Source: an uncultured Bacteroidales bacterium
Lineage (GTDB): Bacteria; Bacteroidota; Bacteroidia; Bacteroidales; UBA932
Direction: 5' to 3'
Length of the DNA: 41,371 nt
NCBI GenBank assembly: GCA_947179325.1
Contig: CAMXAU010000027.1
Span: forward strand, 1 to 41,371
The position numbers and the translations under genes are program-made. The notes beneath the pieces are model-generated. The model was not told where the DNA came from. It did not search any database and saw only the letters and a program-made list of their open reading frames with translations. Below, in pieces: positions 15,809 through 24,933 of the stretch; position 1 is the first letter of the stretch, and the number at the start of each line of letters is the position of its first letter.

Positions 15809-16623
15809 CTTTTTTCCAGATTCTTTAGCTCTTCCTTGTCAAGGTTGGCCGTGACGGTGACATACCTTATCTTGCTGAAGTCCGTGAACATCCTGATGTC
15901 CATCTCGTATGTGGCCCCGTTTATTGTCTTCCACTTCTCGATTGTGCCTATCGGGATGTCAGGAGGGAATATGGCGGAATATCCGCTGGTGTAGACCGTG
16001 TCTCCCTGTGAGACTGCAATGTGCTGCGGAATCTCGCTCAATATCGCGCCCCTGCTGTCCCTGCCGTTCCATCTCAATGCCCCGACAGCCCCGTCCCTGC
16101 CTATTCTTGTGCTGACAACCATGTCGCTGTTAGTGAAGGCCCTTGCATATGAATAATGTGCACTGACCGCGTCGACAATGCCGATGACCCCGTTCCTGCC
16201 TACAATGCCGGAATGCGCCTTGATGCCGTCGCTGGAGCCTTTGTTTATTATCAGGTAGTTGTGCTGATTGCTCTTGCTGACCTTTGTGATTGTAGCCGGA
16301 ATATACATGTAGTTTCCTACGCAATAGGCTGTCAGGCTGTCAGTGCCGGATATCGCCCCGTACATGTATTCATATTTCCTCAGCTGTCTTATAAGCATTT
16401 CGTTCTCTTCGCTCAACTCCCTGTTTGCCGTCCTCAGGTGAAAATATCCGGATATGGATTCTGTCCCTCCCCATACTGCTGACATGAAGCCGTGGATCCC
16501 CTTTGACAGCCATGTGTCCTGGAGTGGACCGTTATGTTTCAACATACCCAATGCAGCTACCTCCATTATGATGAAGATAGCTGCGATTGTTATGTAGTAT
16601 AATATGTTTCCTTTACGGGACAT
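15805..16623 (-). CDS. mreC: Rod-shape-determining protein MreC
   Basis: 272 aa. One N-terminal membrane helix (about 8-28), a coiled-coil stretch (about 62-90, RTANRELSEENEMLIRQL) and a periplasmic beta-rich domain with the conserved GSSDGIKAHSGIVG and YTSGYSAIFPPDIPIG. It spans the periplasm and couples MreB filaments to PBP2. Starts one base after the mreB stop and overlaps mreD, so the three are translationally linked. Confidence 0.95.
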   Translation of the reverse strand: MSRKGNILYYITIAAIFIIMEVAALGMLKHNGPLQDTWLSKGIHGFMSAVWGGTESISGYFHLRTANRELSEENEMLIRQLRKYEYMYGAISGTDSLTAYCVGNYMYIPATITKVSKSNQHNYLIINKGSSDGIKAHSGIVGRNGVIGIVDAVSAHYSYARAFTNSDMVVSTRIGRDGAVGALRWNGRDSRGAILSEIPQHIAVSQGDTVYTSGYSAIFPPDIPIGTIEKWKTINGATYEMDIRMFTDFSKIRYVTVTANLDKEELKNLEKR

Positions 16624-16624
16624 C

Positions 16625-17647
16625 TTATCTCATCAGGAAAGGATAGTGCTCTGCATTTTTCAGCGCGAGACATGTCCCTCGTGCAACAGCCCTGAGCGGG
16701 TCTTCCGCCACATGGAACGGGATGTTCACCTTTTCGCTGAGCCTCTTGTCGAGACCTCTGAGAAGCGCACCGCCTCCTGAAAGGAAGATACCGTTCTCGA
16801 CGATGTCAGCATAAAGCTCAGGAGGGGTCTGCTCAAGCACATGCAGGATTCCCGTCTCAATCTTTGCGATGCTCTTGTCGAGGCAGTGCGATATGTCCTC
16901 GTATGTGATCGTCGCCTCGATAGGATGTGCAGTCATGAGGTTCGGTCCCCTCACTGTAAACGGTGTCGGCTCGACCTCCAGCTCCGGAAGCACAGAACCT
17001 ACGGCAATCTTTATCTTCTCAGCCGTTATCTCACCTACCTTGATGTTGTGCTGCTGCCTGAGGTAGTACTGGATGTCGCTTGTCAGGACGTCTCCTGCGA
17101 CACGTATGCTGTTCTGCACGACAATGCCTCCGAGCGATATGACAGCAATCTCTGTCGTACCGCCTCCGATATCCACGACCATGTTTCCTTTCGGAGCCTC
17201 CACGTCAAGCCCGATTCCAAGCGCTGCAGCCATAGGCTCGTGGATAAGATATACATCCCTTCCGCCTGCACGCTCTGTGGACTCCCTTACGGCCCTGCTC
17301 TCGACTTCGGTGCTGCCGGAAGGTATCCCGACTACAATCTTGAGGTTTGGCGTGAATATGGATTTGCGTTTGCTGTTCGCCTGCTTGATGAATCCGCGTA
17401 TCATGAGTTCGGCAGCGTTGAAGTCGGCAATGACGCCGTCCCTGAGGGGGCGGACTGTCTTTATGCCGGGGCTTGTCCTCTCATGCATGAGCTTTGCCTT
17501 ATGCCCGAGAGCCTCCATCCTGCCGGAGTTGTTGTCAAGTGCTACAATGCTCGGTTCATCCAGGATGATCTGGTCATTCTGGAAAATCACCGTATTTGCT
17601 GTGCCCAGGTCGATGGCAAGTTCCTGGGTCAAAAAAGAAAATCCCAT
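16625..17647 (-). CDS. mreB: Rod-shape-determining actin-like protein MreB
   Basis: 340 aa, standard length. Actin-fold ATP-binding blocks are present: DLGTANT at the start, VVDIGGGTTEIAVISLGG in the middle and LSGGGALLRG near the end. It forms membrane-bound ATP-dependent filaments that direct lateral wall synthesis. First gene of the mreBCD-mrdA-rodA run; the 84-bp gap to the divergent ispD carries candidate -7 boxes for both directions (TAATTTTA for mreB, one mismatch). Confidence 0.98.
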   Translation of the reverse strand: MGFSFLTQELAIDLGTANTVIFQNDQIILDEPSIVALDNNSGRMEALGHKAKLMHERTSPGIKTVRPLRDGVIADFNAAELMIRGFIKQANSKRKSIFTPNLKIVVGIPSGSTEVESRAVRESTERAGGRDVYLIHEPMAAALGIGLDVEAPKGNMVVDIGGGTTEIAVISLGGIVVQNSIRVAGDVLTSDIQYYLRQQHNIKVGEITAEKIKIAVGSVLPELEVEPTPFTVRGPNLMTAHPIEATITYEDISHCLDKSIAKIETGILHVLEQTPPELYADIVENGIFLSGGGALLRGLDKRLSEKVNIPFHVAEDPLRAVARGTCLALKNAEHYPFLMR

Positions 17648-17697
17648 ACTAAAATCTGTCGGTTTAATTTTGAGGTCGTAAAATTACGGAAAAAAGT

Positions 17698-17705
17698 TAA
17701 ATTTG
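17698..17705 (+). promoter_or_regulatory. -7 promoter box (TAAATTTG) for ispD
   Basis: Perfect TAnnTTTG, 26 bp before the ispD ATG at 17732. TTTG at 17669-17672 is spaced 25 bp away, longer than usual, so the -33 is uncertain. Confidence 0.5.
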
Positions 17706-17731
17706 CGAACAAAAGAGAACAATTAAGTTAT

Positions 17732-18460
17732 ATGCCAAGGAAAAAATTTCTGGTCATTACAGCCGGCGGGAAAGGAGTCCGCATGGGAGGGCCTGTGCCA
17801 AAGCAGTTTATGCAGCTTGCCGGGAAAGCCGTGCTCAGGCTTTCCATTGAACGCTTTCTGGAGGCTGTCCCGGACATAAAGGTCGTAACCGTCTTGCCCC
17901 AGGAGCATATAGCGGCATGGAAAGAGTACTGTGTCGAGTCGGGATTTATCTGTCCGCAGACCATTGTCCCCGGAGGGTTTACAAGATTCCATTCAGTGAA
18001 GAACGGTCTCGACAGGGTACCGGACGGTGCCGTCGTGGCTGTACATGACGGAGTCCGCCCCTTTGTCCCGGCGGACCTGATAAGGAAAATGTTTGATGCC
18101 GCTGTGTCCGCTCCTGCTGTCGTCCCTGTCGTCCCTGTCACGGATACGCTAAAGGTCCTGAGACGCGTCGGATGTCCGGACGGGAATGAAGTCCTTGAGG
18201 CGGTCAAGGGCGCAACTGCGGACCGGAGCGTCCTGTTCGGTGCCCAGACACCGCAGATTTTTCATTCGGAAATCCTGAAGGATGCCTATACGCAGGCATT
18301 CGATACAATGTTTACGGATGATGCCTCTGTTGTGGAGAGAAAAAACATTCCGGTCACCTATCTTGAAGGGGACCGGAATAATATAAAGATTACCACAAAG
18401 GAGGACCTTGTGCTCGCCGGGGCGATAATGTCACTTCAGGCTACTCCTTCGAAGAACTGA
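17732..18460 (+). CDS. ispD: 2-C-methyl-D-erythritol 4-phosphate cytidylyltransferase
   Basis: 242 aa from the ATG at 17732. The reading frame stays open about 890 bases further upstream, antisense to mreB, but homology and the -7 box begin here. CTP-binding loop AGGKGVRMGGPVPKQF at residues 10-25, VAVHDGVRPF near 103-112, and TPQIFH near 178-183 are IspD hallmarks. It makes CDP-ME in the MEP isoprenoid pathway, which supplies undecaprenyl phosphate for wall synthesis. It reads divergently from mreB. Its last 20 bases overlap the Lrp-type gene on the opposite strand, with no terminator between them. Confidence 0.96.
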   Translation: MPRKKFLVITAGGKGVRMGGPVPKQFMQLAGKAVLRLSIERFLEAVPDIKVVTVLPQEHIAAWKEYCVESGFICPQTIVPGGFTRFHSVKNGLDRVPDGAVVAVHDGVRPFVPADLIRKMFDAAVSAPAVVPVVPVTDTLKVLRRVGCPDGNEVLEAVKGATADRSVLFGAQTPQIFHSEILKDAYTQAFDTMFTDDASVVERKNIPVTYLEGDRNNIKITTKEDLVLAGAIMSLQATPSKN

Positions 18461-18950
18461 TCTCTCTTGAGAAGTTCGTGCTCTGATACTCTTTCACCCA
18501 CACCTGGCGCTCGATTGCTTCGTCCAGGGATATCATTGTCTCTGTGGACTGGACATACGGAGTCTTCTGTATCGTGTTGATGAGCACTTCCATGAGATGG
18601 TCGTGGTCAATGCAATATACTTTTAGCAGCAGAGCATACCTTCCTGTGATGAAGTGACACTCCACAATCTCTGAAATCTTCTTGAAAGATTCGATTACCT
18701 CCGGGTATTTATTGGCTTCAGACAATGACACGCTGATAAAGGCGCATACACTAAGCCCGATGGCCTGCGGCTTTACAAGAAGCCTGGAGCCAGTAATGAC
18801 GCCATTGACCTCAAGTCTCTTGACCCTCTGGTGTATGGCGGCACCTGAGACACCGCATTCCCTGGCAATCTCAAGAAACGGCATCCTGGCGTTCTTGATT
18901 AGAAAATAGAGGATTTTCTGATCAATATGATCAATGTGATAGACCGGCAT
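18441..18950 (-). CDS. Lrp/AsnC-family transcriptional regulator
   Basis: 169 aa. The N-terminal winged helix-turn-helix spans about residues 6-55 (DQKILYFL, then FLEIARECGVSGAAIHQRVK), and the C-terminal RAM/ligand-binding domain about 65-150 (CHFITGRYALLLKV). These small regulators form octamers and respond to amino acids. It is 103 bp downstream of topA on the same strand. An imperfect AT-rich dyad (18967-18999) stands just upstream of its ATG and could be its own operator. The C-terminal tail is Ser/Thr-rich and overlaps ispD. Confidence 0.92.
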   Translation of the reverse strand: MPVYHIDHIDQKILYFLIKNARMPFLEIARECGVSGAAIHQRVKRLEVNGVITGSRLLVKPQAIGLSVCAFISVSLSEANKYPEVIESFKKISEIVECHFITGRYALLLKVYCIDHDHLMEVLINTIQKTPYVQSTETMISLDEAIERQVWVKEYQSTNFSREISSSKE

Positions 18951-18966
18951 AGCTGTTAAGTTATAA

Positions 18967-18999
18967 TTTATAAATCATCGCAAAATGCGAATTTATAAA
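18967..18999. promoter_or_regulatory. Imperfect AT-rich dyad upstream of the Lrp-type gene
   Basis: TTTATAAAT (18967-18975) is mirrored by ATTTATAAA (18991-18999), with an inner CGCA/TGCG pair (18979-18982, 18986-18989). Position just upstream of the start (18950) and AT-rich symmetry suit an Lrp-type autoregulatory operator. Inference only. Confidence 0.35.
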
Positions 19000-19053
19000 A
19001 AAAAACGGAAAAAGCAATACCGGACGTCCGGATGCCTTAGGGCAGGGGAGCAA

Positions 19054-21375
19054 TCATTTCTTGCCCCGCCTGCTGTATTTCCTTGAACTTCCGGTCGGTT
19101 TGCTGCTGCCTATTATTGACTTGCAGTCTTCCTCGGTCAGTGCGGCGGCGTCAGTGCCTTTCGGTATCCTGTAGTTGCTTCCGTTGTATTTGATGTACGG
19201 TCCGTAGTTGCCGTTGATGACCTGTATGCCGTCTGCGAATTCCGATATGATGTCAAGCGCAGGCTTGTTGAGGCTTGCTTCAATAAGGCCGATGCAGGTG
19301 TCAAGCCCTACGCTTATAGGGTCTGCTCCCCTTGGCAGGGAGATGTTCTTGTCCCCGTACTTCATATATGGCCCGAAACGCCCTTTGGTGCAGATGATGT
19401 CGATGCCGTTGTATTGCCCTACGGTTCTCGGAAGCTCAAACAGCTTGAGGGCATCTTCAAGGGTGATGCTTTCGATGAGCTGGTTAGGGGCGAGGTTGGC
19501 ATATGCCTTGTCGTCCCCGTCCCCCTTCTGCACGTAAGGGCCATATTTGCCGTATTTGGCTGTAAGCATCTTGCCGTCCTTAGGGTCTACTCCAAGCTCC
19601 CTGCTGACACGGCTGTATTCCTTGTTCTGGAGAGTTGTGTCCACGTCCTTGTGGAAAGGCACGTAGAATTCACTGATCACCTTGTTCCATGACTCTTCCC
19701 CTGTTGCAACCTTGTCAAAGTCCTCCTCCACGCTTGCCGTGAAGCCGTAGTCAAGGACTTTGCCGAAATGCTCCACAAGGTAGTCGGTGACAATCATGCC
19801 GATCTCCTGCGGCAGCAGACGCCCTTTCTCTACACCGATGCTCTCGGTCTTGACAGAAGATGTGATCTTTCCGTCCTTTAGTGCAAGGTTGGTCACCTTG
19901 ACCTTCTCTCCTTCCTTGTCGCCCTTGACGATGTATCCGCGCCCCTTTGTGAGGGTGGAGATTGTCGGAGCGTAGGTCGAAGGCCTTCCGATGCCAAGCT
20001 CCTCAAGTTTCTTTACAAGTGTCGCCTCGGAGTATCTTGACGGAGCAGATGTGAATTTTGCCTCTGCAGTGATGCCGTTCTCTTTCATTGCTCCGCCTAT
20101 ATGGAGTTCTGGGAGTATTACGTCCTCGTCATCCTGCTGCGGCTCATCGCTGCTTTCCATGTACAGTTTCAGGAATCCGTCGAATATGACCTGTGAAGCC
20201 TGTATCGCAAACAGCTCCTCTCCTTTGTCATGCCCGACCTTTATGTCTGTCCTGCTGATCCTGGCATCGCTCATCTGGCTCGCAACGGTCCTTTTCCATA
20301 TGAGCTCATAGAGCTTCTGCTCCTGCGGGGTGCCGTTGATGGATGTGTTCTCTATGTATGTCGGCCTGATTGCCTCGTGCGCCTCCTGAGCACCCTTTGA
20401 CTTTGTCTTGTACTGCCTTACACGTGAATATTCCTCACCGAAGTTCCCGATGATGAACTGCTTTGCCGTGTTTATCGCAAGTGATGAAAGGTTTGTCGAG
20501 TCGGTACGCATATATGTTATGAGTCCCTGCTCGTACAGCTTCTGCGCAATGCTCATGGTCTGGCTTACTGACAGATGGAGCTTCCTTGCCGCTTCCTGCT
20601 GGAGCGATGATGTCGTGAACGGCGCGGCCGGCGTCCTGCCCACTTCTTTCTTCTCGATGCTGCCTATGCTGAAATTCGCTCCGATGCATCTTTCGAGAAA
20701 GGCCTTTGCACTGTCTATATCCGGGAATTTCCTGTCAAGCGTAGCCTTTACGAGTACGCCTTCCGCTGTCCCCTCCGGATGGAAGAGGGCCTCGACCTTG
20801 TAATATTGCTCCTTCCTGAAATTGAGAATCTCCCTTTCCCTGTCCACCACAAGGCGGAGAGCGACGGACTGGACGCGTCCCGCTGAGAGCTTTGGCTGTA
20901 TCTTTCTCCACAGGACAGGGGACAGCTCAAATCCTACAAGGCGGTCCAGGACACGGCGTGCCTGCTGTGCGTCCACGAGATTCATGTCTATGTCCCTTGG
21001 GGTCTCTATCGCATGCAATATCGCATTCTTGGTAATCTCATGGAAAACGATTCTCCTTGTGTTTTCCTTCTTTAGCCCGAGTGTCTCGAAAAGATGCCAG
21101 CTTATTGCCTCCCCCTCACGGTCCTCATCGGATGCCAGCCATATTGTCGCAGCATCTTTCGCTGCCTTTTTCAGTTCAGAGACAACTTTCTTCTTGTCAT
21201 CAGGAATCACATACTCCGGCCTGAAGCCGTTTTCAACATCGATGCTGAGCGAACTGTCGTTGAGGTCGCGTATGTGGCCGAAGCTGGACTTTACCGTGAA
21301 ATCCTTACCGAGGAATTTCTGGATTGTTCCTGCCTTGGCAGGAGACTCGACTATGACAAGATTCTGATTACCCAT
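19054..21375 (-). CDS. topA: DNA topoisomerase I (type IA)
   Basis: 773 aa. The Toprim domain opens with VIVESPAKA and carries the metal-binding DEDREGEA (about residue 83-90). The nucleophile is Tyr288 in LITYMRTDS. The C-terminal region (about 600-750) has three Gly/Tyr-rich Topo_C repeats (KYGKYGPYVQ, KGRFGPYMKY, NGNYGPYIKY) in place of the tetra-cysteine zinc fingers of E. coli TopA, and ends in a basic Ser/Arg/Lys tail. It relaxes negative supercoils in the cytoplasm. It has its own promoter facing away from pbp1A. No strong terminator lies between it and the Lrp-type gene; a short CCGGACGTCCGG palindrome (19020-19031) is present. Confidence 0.98.
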   Translation of the reverse strand: MGNQNLVIVESPAKAGTIQKFLGKDFTVKSSFGHIRDLNDSSLSIDVENGFRPEYVIPDDKKKVVSELKKAAKDAATIWLASDEDREGEAISWHLFETLGLKKENTRRIVFHEITKNAILHAIETPRDIDMNLVDAQQARRVLDRLVGFELSPVLWRKIQPKLSAGRVQSVALRLVVDREREILNFRKEQYYKVEALFHPEGTAEGVLVKATLDRKFPDIDSAKAFLERCIGANFSIGSIEKKEVGRTPAAPFTTSSLQQEAARKLHLSVSQTMSIAQKLYEQGLITYMRTDSTNLSSLAINTAKQFIIGNFGEEYSRVRQYKTKSKGAQEAHEAIRPTYIENTSINGTPQEQKLYELIWKRTVASQMSDARISRTDIKVGHDKGEELFAIQASQVIFDGFLKLYMESSDEPQQDDEDVILPELHIGGAMKENGITAEAKFTSAPSRYSEATLVKKLEELGIGRPSTYAPTISTLTKGRGYIVKGDKEGEKVKVTNLALKDGKITSSVKTESIGVEKGRLLPQEIGMIVTDYLVEHFGKVLDYGFTASVEEDFDKVATGEESWNKVISEFYVPFHKDVDTTLQNKEYSRVSRELGVDPKDGKMLTAKYGKYGPYVQKGDGDDKAYANLAPNQLIESITLEDALKLFELPRTVGQYNGIDIICTKGRFGPYMKYGDKNISLPRGADPISVGLDTCIGLIEASLNKPALDIISEFADGIQVINGNYGPYIKYNGSNYRIPKGTDAAALTEEDCKSIIGSSKPTGSSRKYSRRGKK

Positions 21376-21440
21376 ATATTAATCTGTTTTTTATCTGATG
21401 GAAGACATGGTGTCCGCATGTCCGGTTACAAATGAAAATG

Positions 21441-21473
21441 CAAAGTAAAAAATAAACAAGGCAATTTTCCAAA
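21441..21473 (-). promoter_or_regulatory. Promoter of topA
   Basis: On the minus strand: TTTG (21473-21470), 21-bp spacer, TTACTTTG (21448-21441), one mismatch from TAnnTTTG. Leader of about 60 bases. Confidence 0.55.
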
Positions 21474-21482
21474 TTTTGTTGC

Positions 21483-21490
21483 TAATTTTG
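21483..21490 (+). promoter_or_regulatory. -7 promoter box (TAATTTTG) for the pbp1A-ddl-prmC operon
   Basis: Perfect TAnnTTTG, 61 bp before the ATG at 21551. No clear -33 at the normal distance. Confidence 0.5.
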
Positions 21491-21550
21491 CAACTTTGTG
21501 CCCTTGATTATATAGGGCGGAATAAAAGAAGGTATTTAAAAGAGACATAG

Positions 21551-23905
21551 ATGAAAGATAGCATCAGGAAGCGAATCGTGAAATGGTTCTGGATCATAGT
21601 TGCAGTACCTGTAGTGTCTGCCGTGTTGCTGCTGGCCGCGGTATGGATGTTTGCAGATATCCCGTCATTCGAGGAACTGGAGAACCCGGACAGCAAGCTT
21701 GCAACCCAGATAATTGCCGAGGACGGCGAGATCCTCAATACGTTCCATATAGAGAACCGCTCGTATGTAAGCTACGAGGAACTTTCACCTTATCTTGTAG
21801 AGGCCGCAGTGGCAACGGAGGACCTCCGTTTCTATAGCCATTCCGGAATTGACCTTGTGAGCCTTGGACGTGTGCTTGTCAAGACTCTCATGATGGGGGA
21901 CAGCGGCCAGGGTGGAGGAAGTACAATAACCCAGCAGCTTGCGAAGACTCTGTATCCGCGTGCCGATGCAAGAAGCCGTATCCCTGGTGTGTACCAGGTC
22001 AAGATGGTATGGATAAAGCTGAAAGAATGGATAACCGCAGTCAAGCTTGAAAGGAACTATACCAAGAACGAGATAATGGACATGTACATGAATGCCATTT
22101 TCTTCGGCAGCAACGCCTATGGCGTGAAGGCGGCGTCCCAGACCTTCTTCGGCAAGAACCCTTCCGAACTTACTGTGGAGGAGAGCGCGATGCTGGTCGG
22201 TATGGTGAACAAGCCGACAAGGTATAATCCTGCACTGAATCCGGAGCCGGCCCTCAGGCGCAGGAACTTCGTGATCGGCCAGATGGAGAAGGCCGGATAC
22301 CTCACGGCTGCGCAGAAGGACTCCATATCTGCAATTCCTATAGCACTGTCATACAGGATACAGGACCATAATGCCGGAATCGCGCCATATTTCAGGGATA
22401 TGCTGAGGCGTACAATGTCGGCCAGGCAGCCTAAGAGGTCATCCTACAGCCAATATGAGGACTATGTCGTAGATTCTCTGCAGTGGGCTGACAATGAACT
22501 GTATGGCTGGCTGAACAAGACAAAGAAGGCAGACGGCTCGTCCTATAATCTCGACAAGGACGGCCTGAGGATATACACAACCGTGAACTACAAGATGCAG
22601 CAATATGCAGAGGAGGCTGTGGCCGAGCATCTCGGCAAGGATCTTCAGAATGCCTTCTGGAGAGACATGAGGTGGAAGAGGAACCGTCCGTTCACTGACG
22701 GGATCGACCAGGCGACAGTGGACCGTCTCATGAAGCAGGCACGCCGCTGGAGTGACCGCTACAGGATGATGAAGGCCCGCGGTGCATCTGATGCGGAAAT
22801 CACAAAAAGTTTTAATGAAAAGGTCCAGATGAGGGTCTTCTCATGGGGGAAGAAAGGATATATCGACACCCTGATGACGCCGAATGATTCGATAAGGTAT
22901 TACAAGTCGCATTTGCGCGCTGCCATAATGGCCATAGAGCCTGTTACGGGCCATGTCAAGGCTTATGTCGGCGGACCGGACTACAGGTATTTCAAATACG
23001 ACAATGTCCGCCAGGGAAAACGTCAGGTCGGCTCGACAATCAAGCCTTTCCTCTATACCCTTGCGATGCAGGAGGGGATGTCCCCTTGTGACAAGGTTGT
23101 CAATGTCCCGCAGACTTTCATTGTCGGGGCAAGCCAGGATGACACCTGGACGCCTAAGAGTACAGACAAGGATGAATGGATAGGACAGACTGTTACGCTC
23201 AAATGGGGATTGACCAAGAGCTCCAACAATATCTCTGCATATCTTATGAAGCAGTTCGGGCCGCATGCGATGGTGGAGATGATGAGAAAGATGGGAATCG
23301 GCAGCTACCTTCCGGAAGTCCCGTCCCTCTGCGTCGGCTCTGCAGACCTGACATTGTATGAGATGGTGGCGGCGTACAACTCCTTCCCTTCAGGCGGAGT
23401 CTATGTCGAGCCTATATTCGTGACAAGGATTGAAGACAACATGGGCAATGTCATAAGCGAGTTCAATAACCGCAAGAAGGAGGCTGTAAGCGAATACACT
23501 GCATATCTGATGGCGAATCTGATGCAGGGCGTGATCAACAGCGGTACCGGTGTCAGGCTCCGTACCAGATATGGCCTGAAAGGTGAGATTGCGGGAAAGA
23601 CCGGTACGACAAATGACCAGGCAGACGGATGGTTTATGGGATATACACCGTCGCTCATGGCAGGAGTCTGGGTCGGGGCGGAGGACAGGCAGATCCATTT
23701 CGAATCGCTTGCGCTTGGAGGAGGATCAAACATGGCGCTTCCTATATGGGGGCTTTTCATGAAGAAGATAGTTAAGGACGGGACCCTTGGTGTCTCTGAG
23801 TCCGACAAGTTTATTGCGCCGGCAGGAATGCATCTCAACCTTGACTGCGACGGAAGCGACAATGATGCAGCAGGGCGTGATGATTCACCTGGCTATTTCG
23901 ATTAA
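21551..23905 (+). CDS. Bifunctional class A penicillin-binding protein (PBP1A type)
   Basis: 784 aa. An N-terminal membrane helix (about 10-34) precedes a GT51 glycosyltransferase domain with catalytic Glu90 in ATEDLRFYSH and GGSTITQQLAK. After a linker region comes the transpeptidase: Ser495/Lys498 in GSTIKP, SSN as second motif, and KTGTTND as third. It polymerises and cross-links peptidoglycan in the periplasm. First gene of a tight operon: ddl starts 11 bp after it and prmC 3 bp after ddl. The C-terminal end is rich in Asp (DCDGSDNDAAGRDD), a short acidic tail. Confidence 0.95.
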   Translation: MKDSIRKRIVKWFWIIVAVPVVSAVLLLAAVWMFADIPSFEELENPDSKLATQIIAEDGEILNTFHIENRSYVSYEELSPYLVEAAVATEDLRFYSHSGIDLVSLGRVLVKTLMMGDSGQGGGSTITQQLAKTLYPRADARSRIPGVYQVKMVWIKLKEWITAVKLERNYTKNEIMDMYMNAIFFGSNAYGVKAASQTFFGKNPSELTVEESAMLVGMVNKPTRYNPALNPEPALRRRNFVIGQMEKAGYLTAAQKDSISAIPIALSYRIQDHNAGIAPYFRDMLRRTMSARQPKRSSYSQYEDYVVDSLQWADNELYGWLNKTKKADGSSYNLDKDGLRIYTTVNYKMQQYAEEAVAEHLGKDLQNAFWRDMRWKRNRPFTDGIDQATVDRLMKQARRWSDRYRMMKARGASDAEITKSFNEKVQMRVFSWGKKGYIDTLMTPNDSIRYYKSHLRAAIMAIEPVTGHVKAYVGGPDYRYFKYDNVRQGKRQVGSTIKPFLYTLAMQEGMSPCDKVVNVPQTFIVGASQDDTWTPKSTDKDEWIGQTVTLKWGLTKSSNNISAYLMKQFGPHAMVEMMRKMGIGSYLPEVPSLCVGSADLTLYEMVAAYNSFPSGGVYVEPIFVTRIEDNMGNVISEFNNRKKEAVSEYTAYLMANLMQGVINSGTGVRLRTRYGLKGEIAGKTGTTNDQADGWFMGYTPSLMAGVWVGAEDRQIHFESLALGGGSNMALPIWGLFMKKIVKDGTLGVSESDKFIAPAGMHLNLDCDGSDNDAAGRDDSPGYFD

Positions 23906-23916
23906 ATTGTACGAAG

Positions 23917-24930
23917 ATGAAATATAGGAAGATAGCAGTTATCTATGGCAGCGACTCCTCTGAATGGGAGGTCTCATGCAAGAGTGGAGCTTTTGTGGCG
24001 TCAAGCATTGACGCCACAAAGTATGATATATACAGCATATTTGCCCGTTTCGGGGACTGGTCGCTACAGGCGTACCGTGAAAATGGGGCAGACCTTGTAT
24101 CTGTTCCGGAAGGCAGCCGCCCGCAGGTGGACAAGACAGATTTCTCTGTCCTTATTGACGGGAGGAAGGTGAAATTCGACTATGCCTATATCGTGCAGCA
24201 CGGGACTCCAGGGGAGAACGGTCTCATGCAGGGATACCTCGAAATGCTCGGGATTCCTTTCAGCAGTTGCAGCTCGTTCGTGTCAGCAATTACTTTCGAC
24301 AAGTTCTCATGCAAGAGCTATCTGAGGGATGCGGACTTTGTGAAATGTGCGGATGACATGTTTATCCGTAATGGGGATGACATCGGGACGCTTGCGCAGA
24401 AGGCAGTCGAGAGGCTTGGGCTTCCTATGTTTGTAAAGCCTACGGACGGGGGGTCGAGCTTCGGGGTGACGAAAGTGAAGAAGATAGAGGATTTCAAGGG
24501 GGCAGTGGAGCTTGCCTTCTCTGAGGGCAAGACCGTCATCGCTGAAAAGGCCATTTCCGGCAGGGAACTTACAGATGCCGTGTATTTCAATGGCAAGGAG
24601 ACTGTAGCCCTGCCTGTGATAGAGATTGTGACGGAGAACGAGTTCTTTGACTATGAGGCAAAATACAATGGCCAGAGCCAGGAGATATGTCCAGCCCACA
24701 TACCGGATGAGACCGCGGCCATGATCCAGGAGGTTTCAAGGAAAATCTATTCCTACATGGGATGCTCTGGTCTGGTCCGTGTAGACTACATACTTGCTGA
24801 AGATGGTCTGTATTTCCTGGAAATCAATACTATACCAGGAATGACTTCAGCTTCTCTTGTGCCGCAGATGGTTCGTGCAGCAGGCATGGACATGGCGGAT
24901 TTCCTTGGGGCGGTCATTGAAAACTCATAG
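23917..24930 (+). CDS. ddl: D-alanine--D-alanine ligase
   Basis: 337 aa, ATP-grasp enzyme of normal size. The fit rests on the QHGTPGENGLMQGYLE block (about residues 88-103), the grasp loop FVKPTDGGSSFGVTK (about 171-185), and the metal-binding FLEINTIPGMTSASLVP near 302-318. It joins two D-Ala residues for the peptidoglycan stem peptide. The Ser-His pair that often precedes G in Ddl (HGxxGEDG) reads HGTPGENG here, within the family range; D-Ala-D-Lac ligases look similar but there are no vanH/vanX-like neighbours. Second gene of the pbp1A-ddl-prmC operon. Confidence 0.95.
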   Translation: MKYRKIAVIYGSDSSEWEVSCKSGAFVASSIDATKYDIYSIFARFGDWSLQAYRENGADLVSVPEGSRPQVDKTDFSVLIDGRKVKFDYAYIVQHGTPGENGLMQGYLEMLGIPFSSCSSFVSAITFDKFSCKSYLRDADFVKCADDMFIRNGDDIGTLAQKAVERLGLPMFVKPTDGGSSFGVTKVKKIEDFKGAVELAFSEGKTVIAEKAISGRELTDAVYFNGKETVALPVIEIVTENEFFDYEAKYNGQSQEICPAHIPDETAAMIQEVSRKIYSYMGCSGLVRVDYILAEDGLYFLEINTIPGMTSASLVPQMVRAAGMDMADFLGAVIENS

Positions 24931-24933
24931 CAG

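Noticed and set aside
16841..17731. A 297-codon open frame on the plus strand, antisense to mreB, in frame with ispD (together 539 codons).
   Set aside because: It mirrors the conserved codons of mreB, is rich in Cys/Arg/His with no family resemblance, and the ispD homology and -7 box start at 17732. Long antisense frames arise from mreB codon bias.
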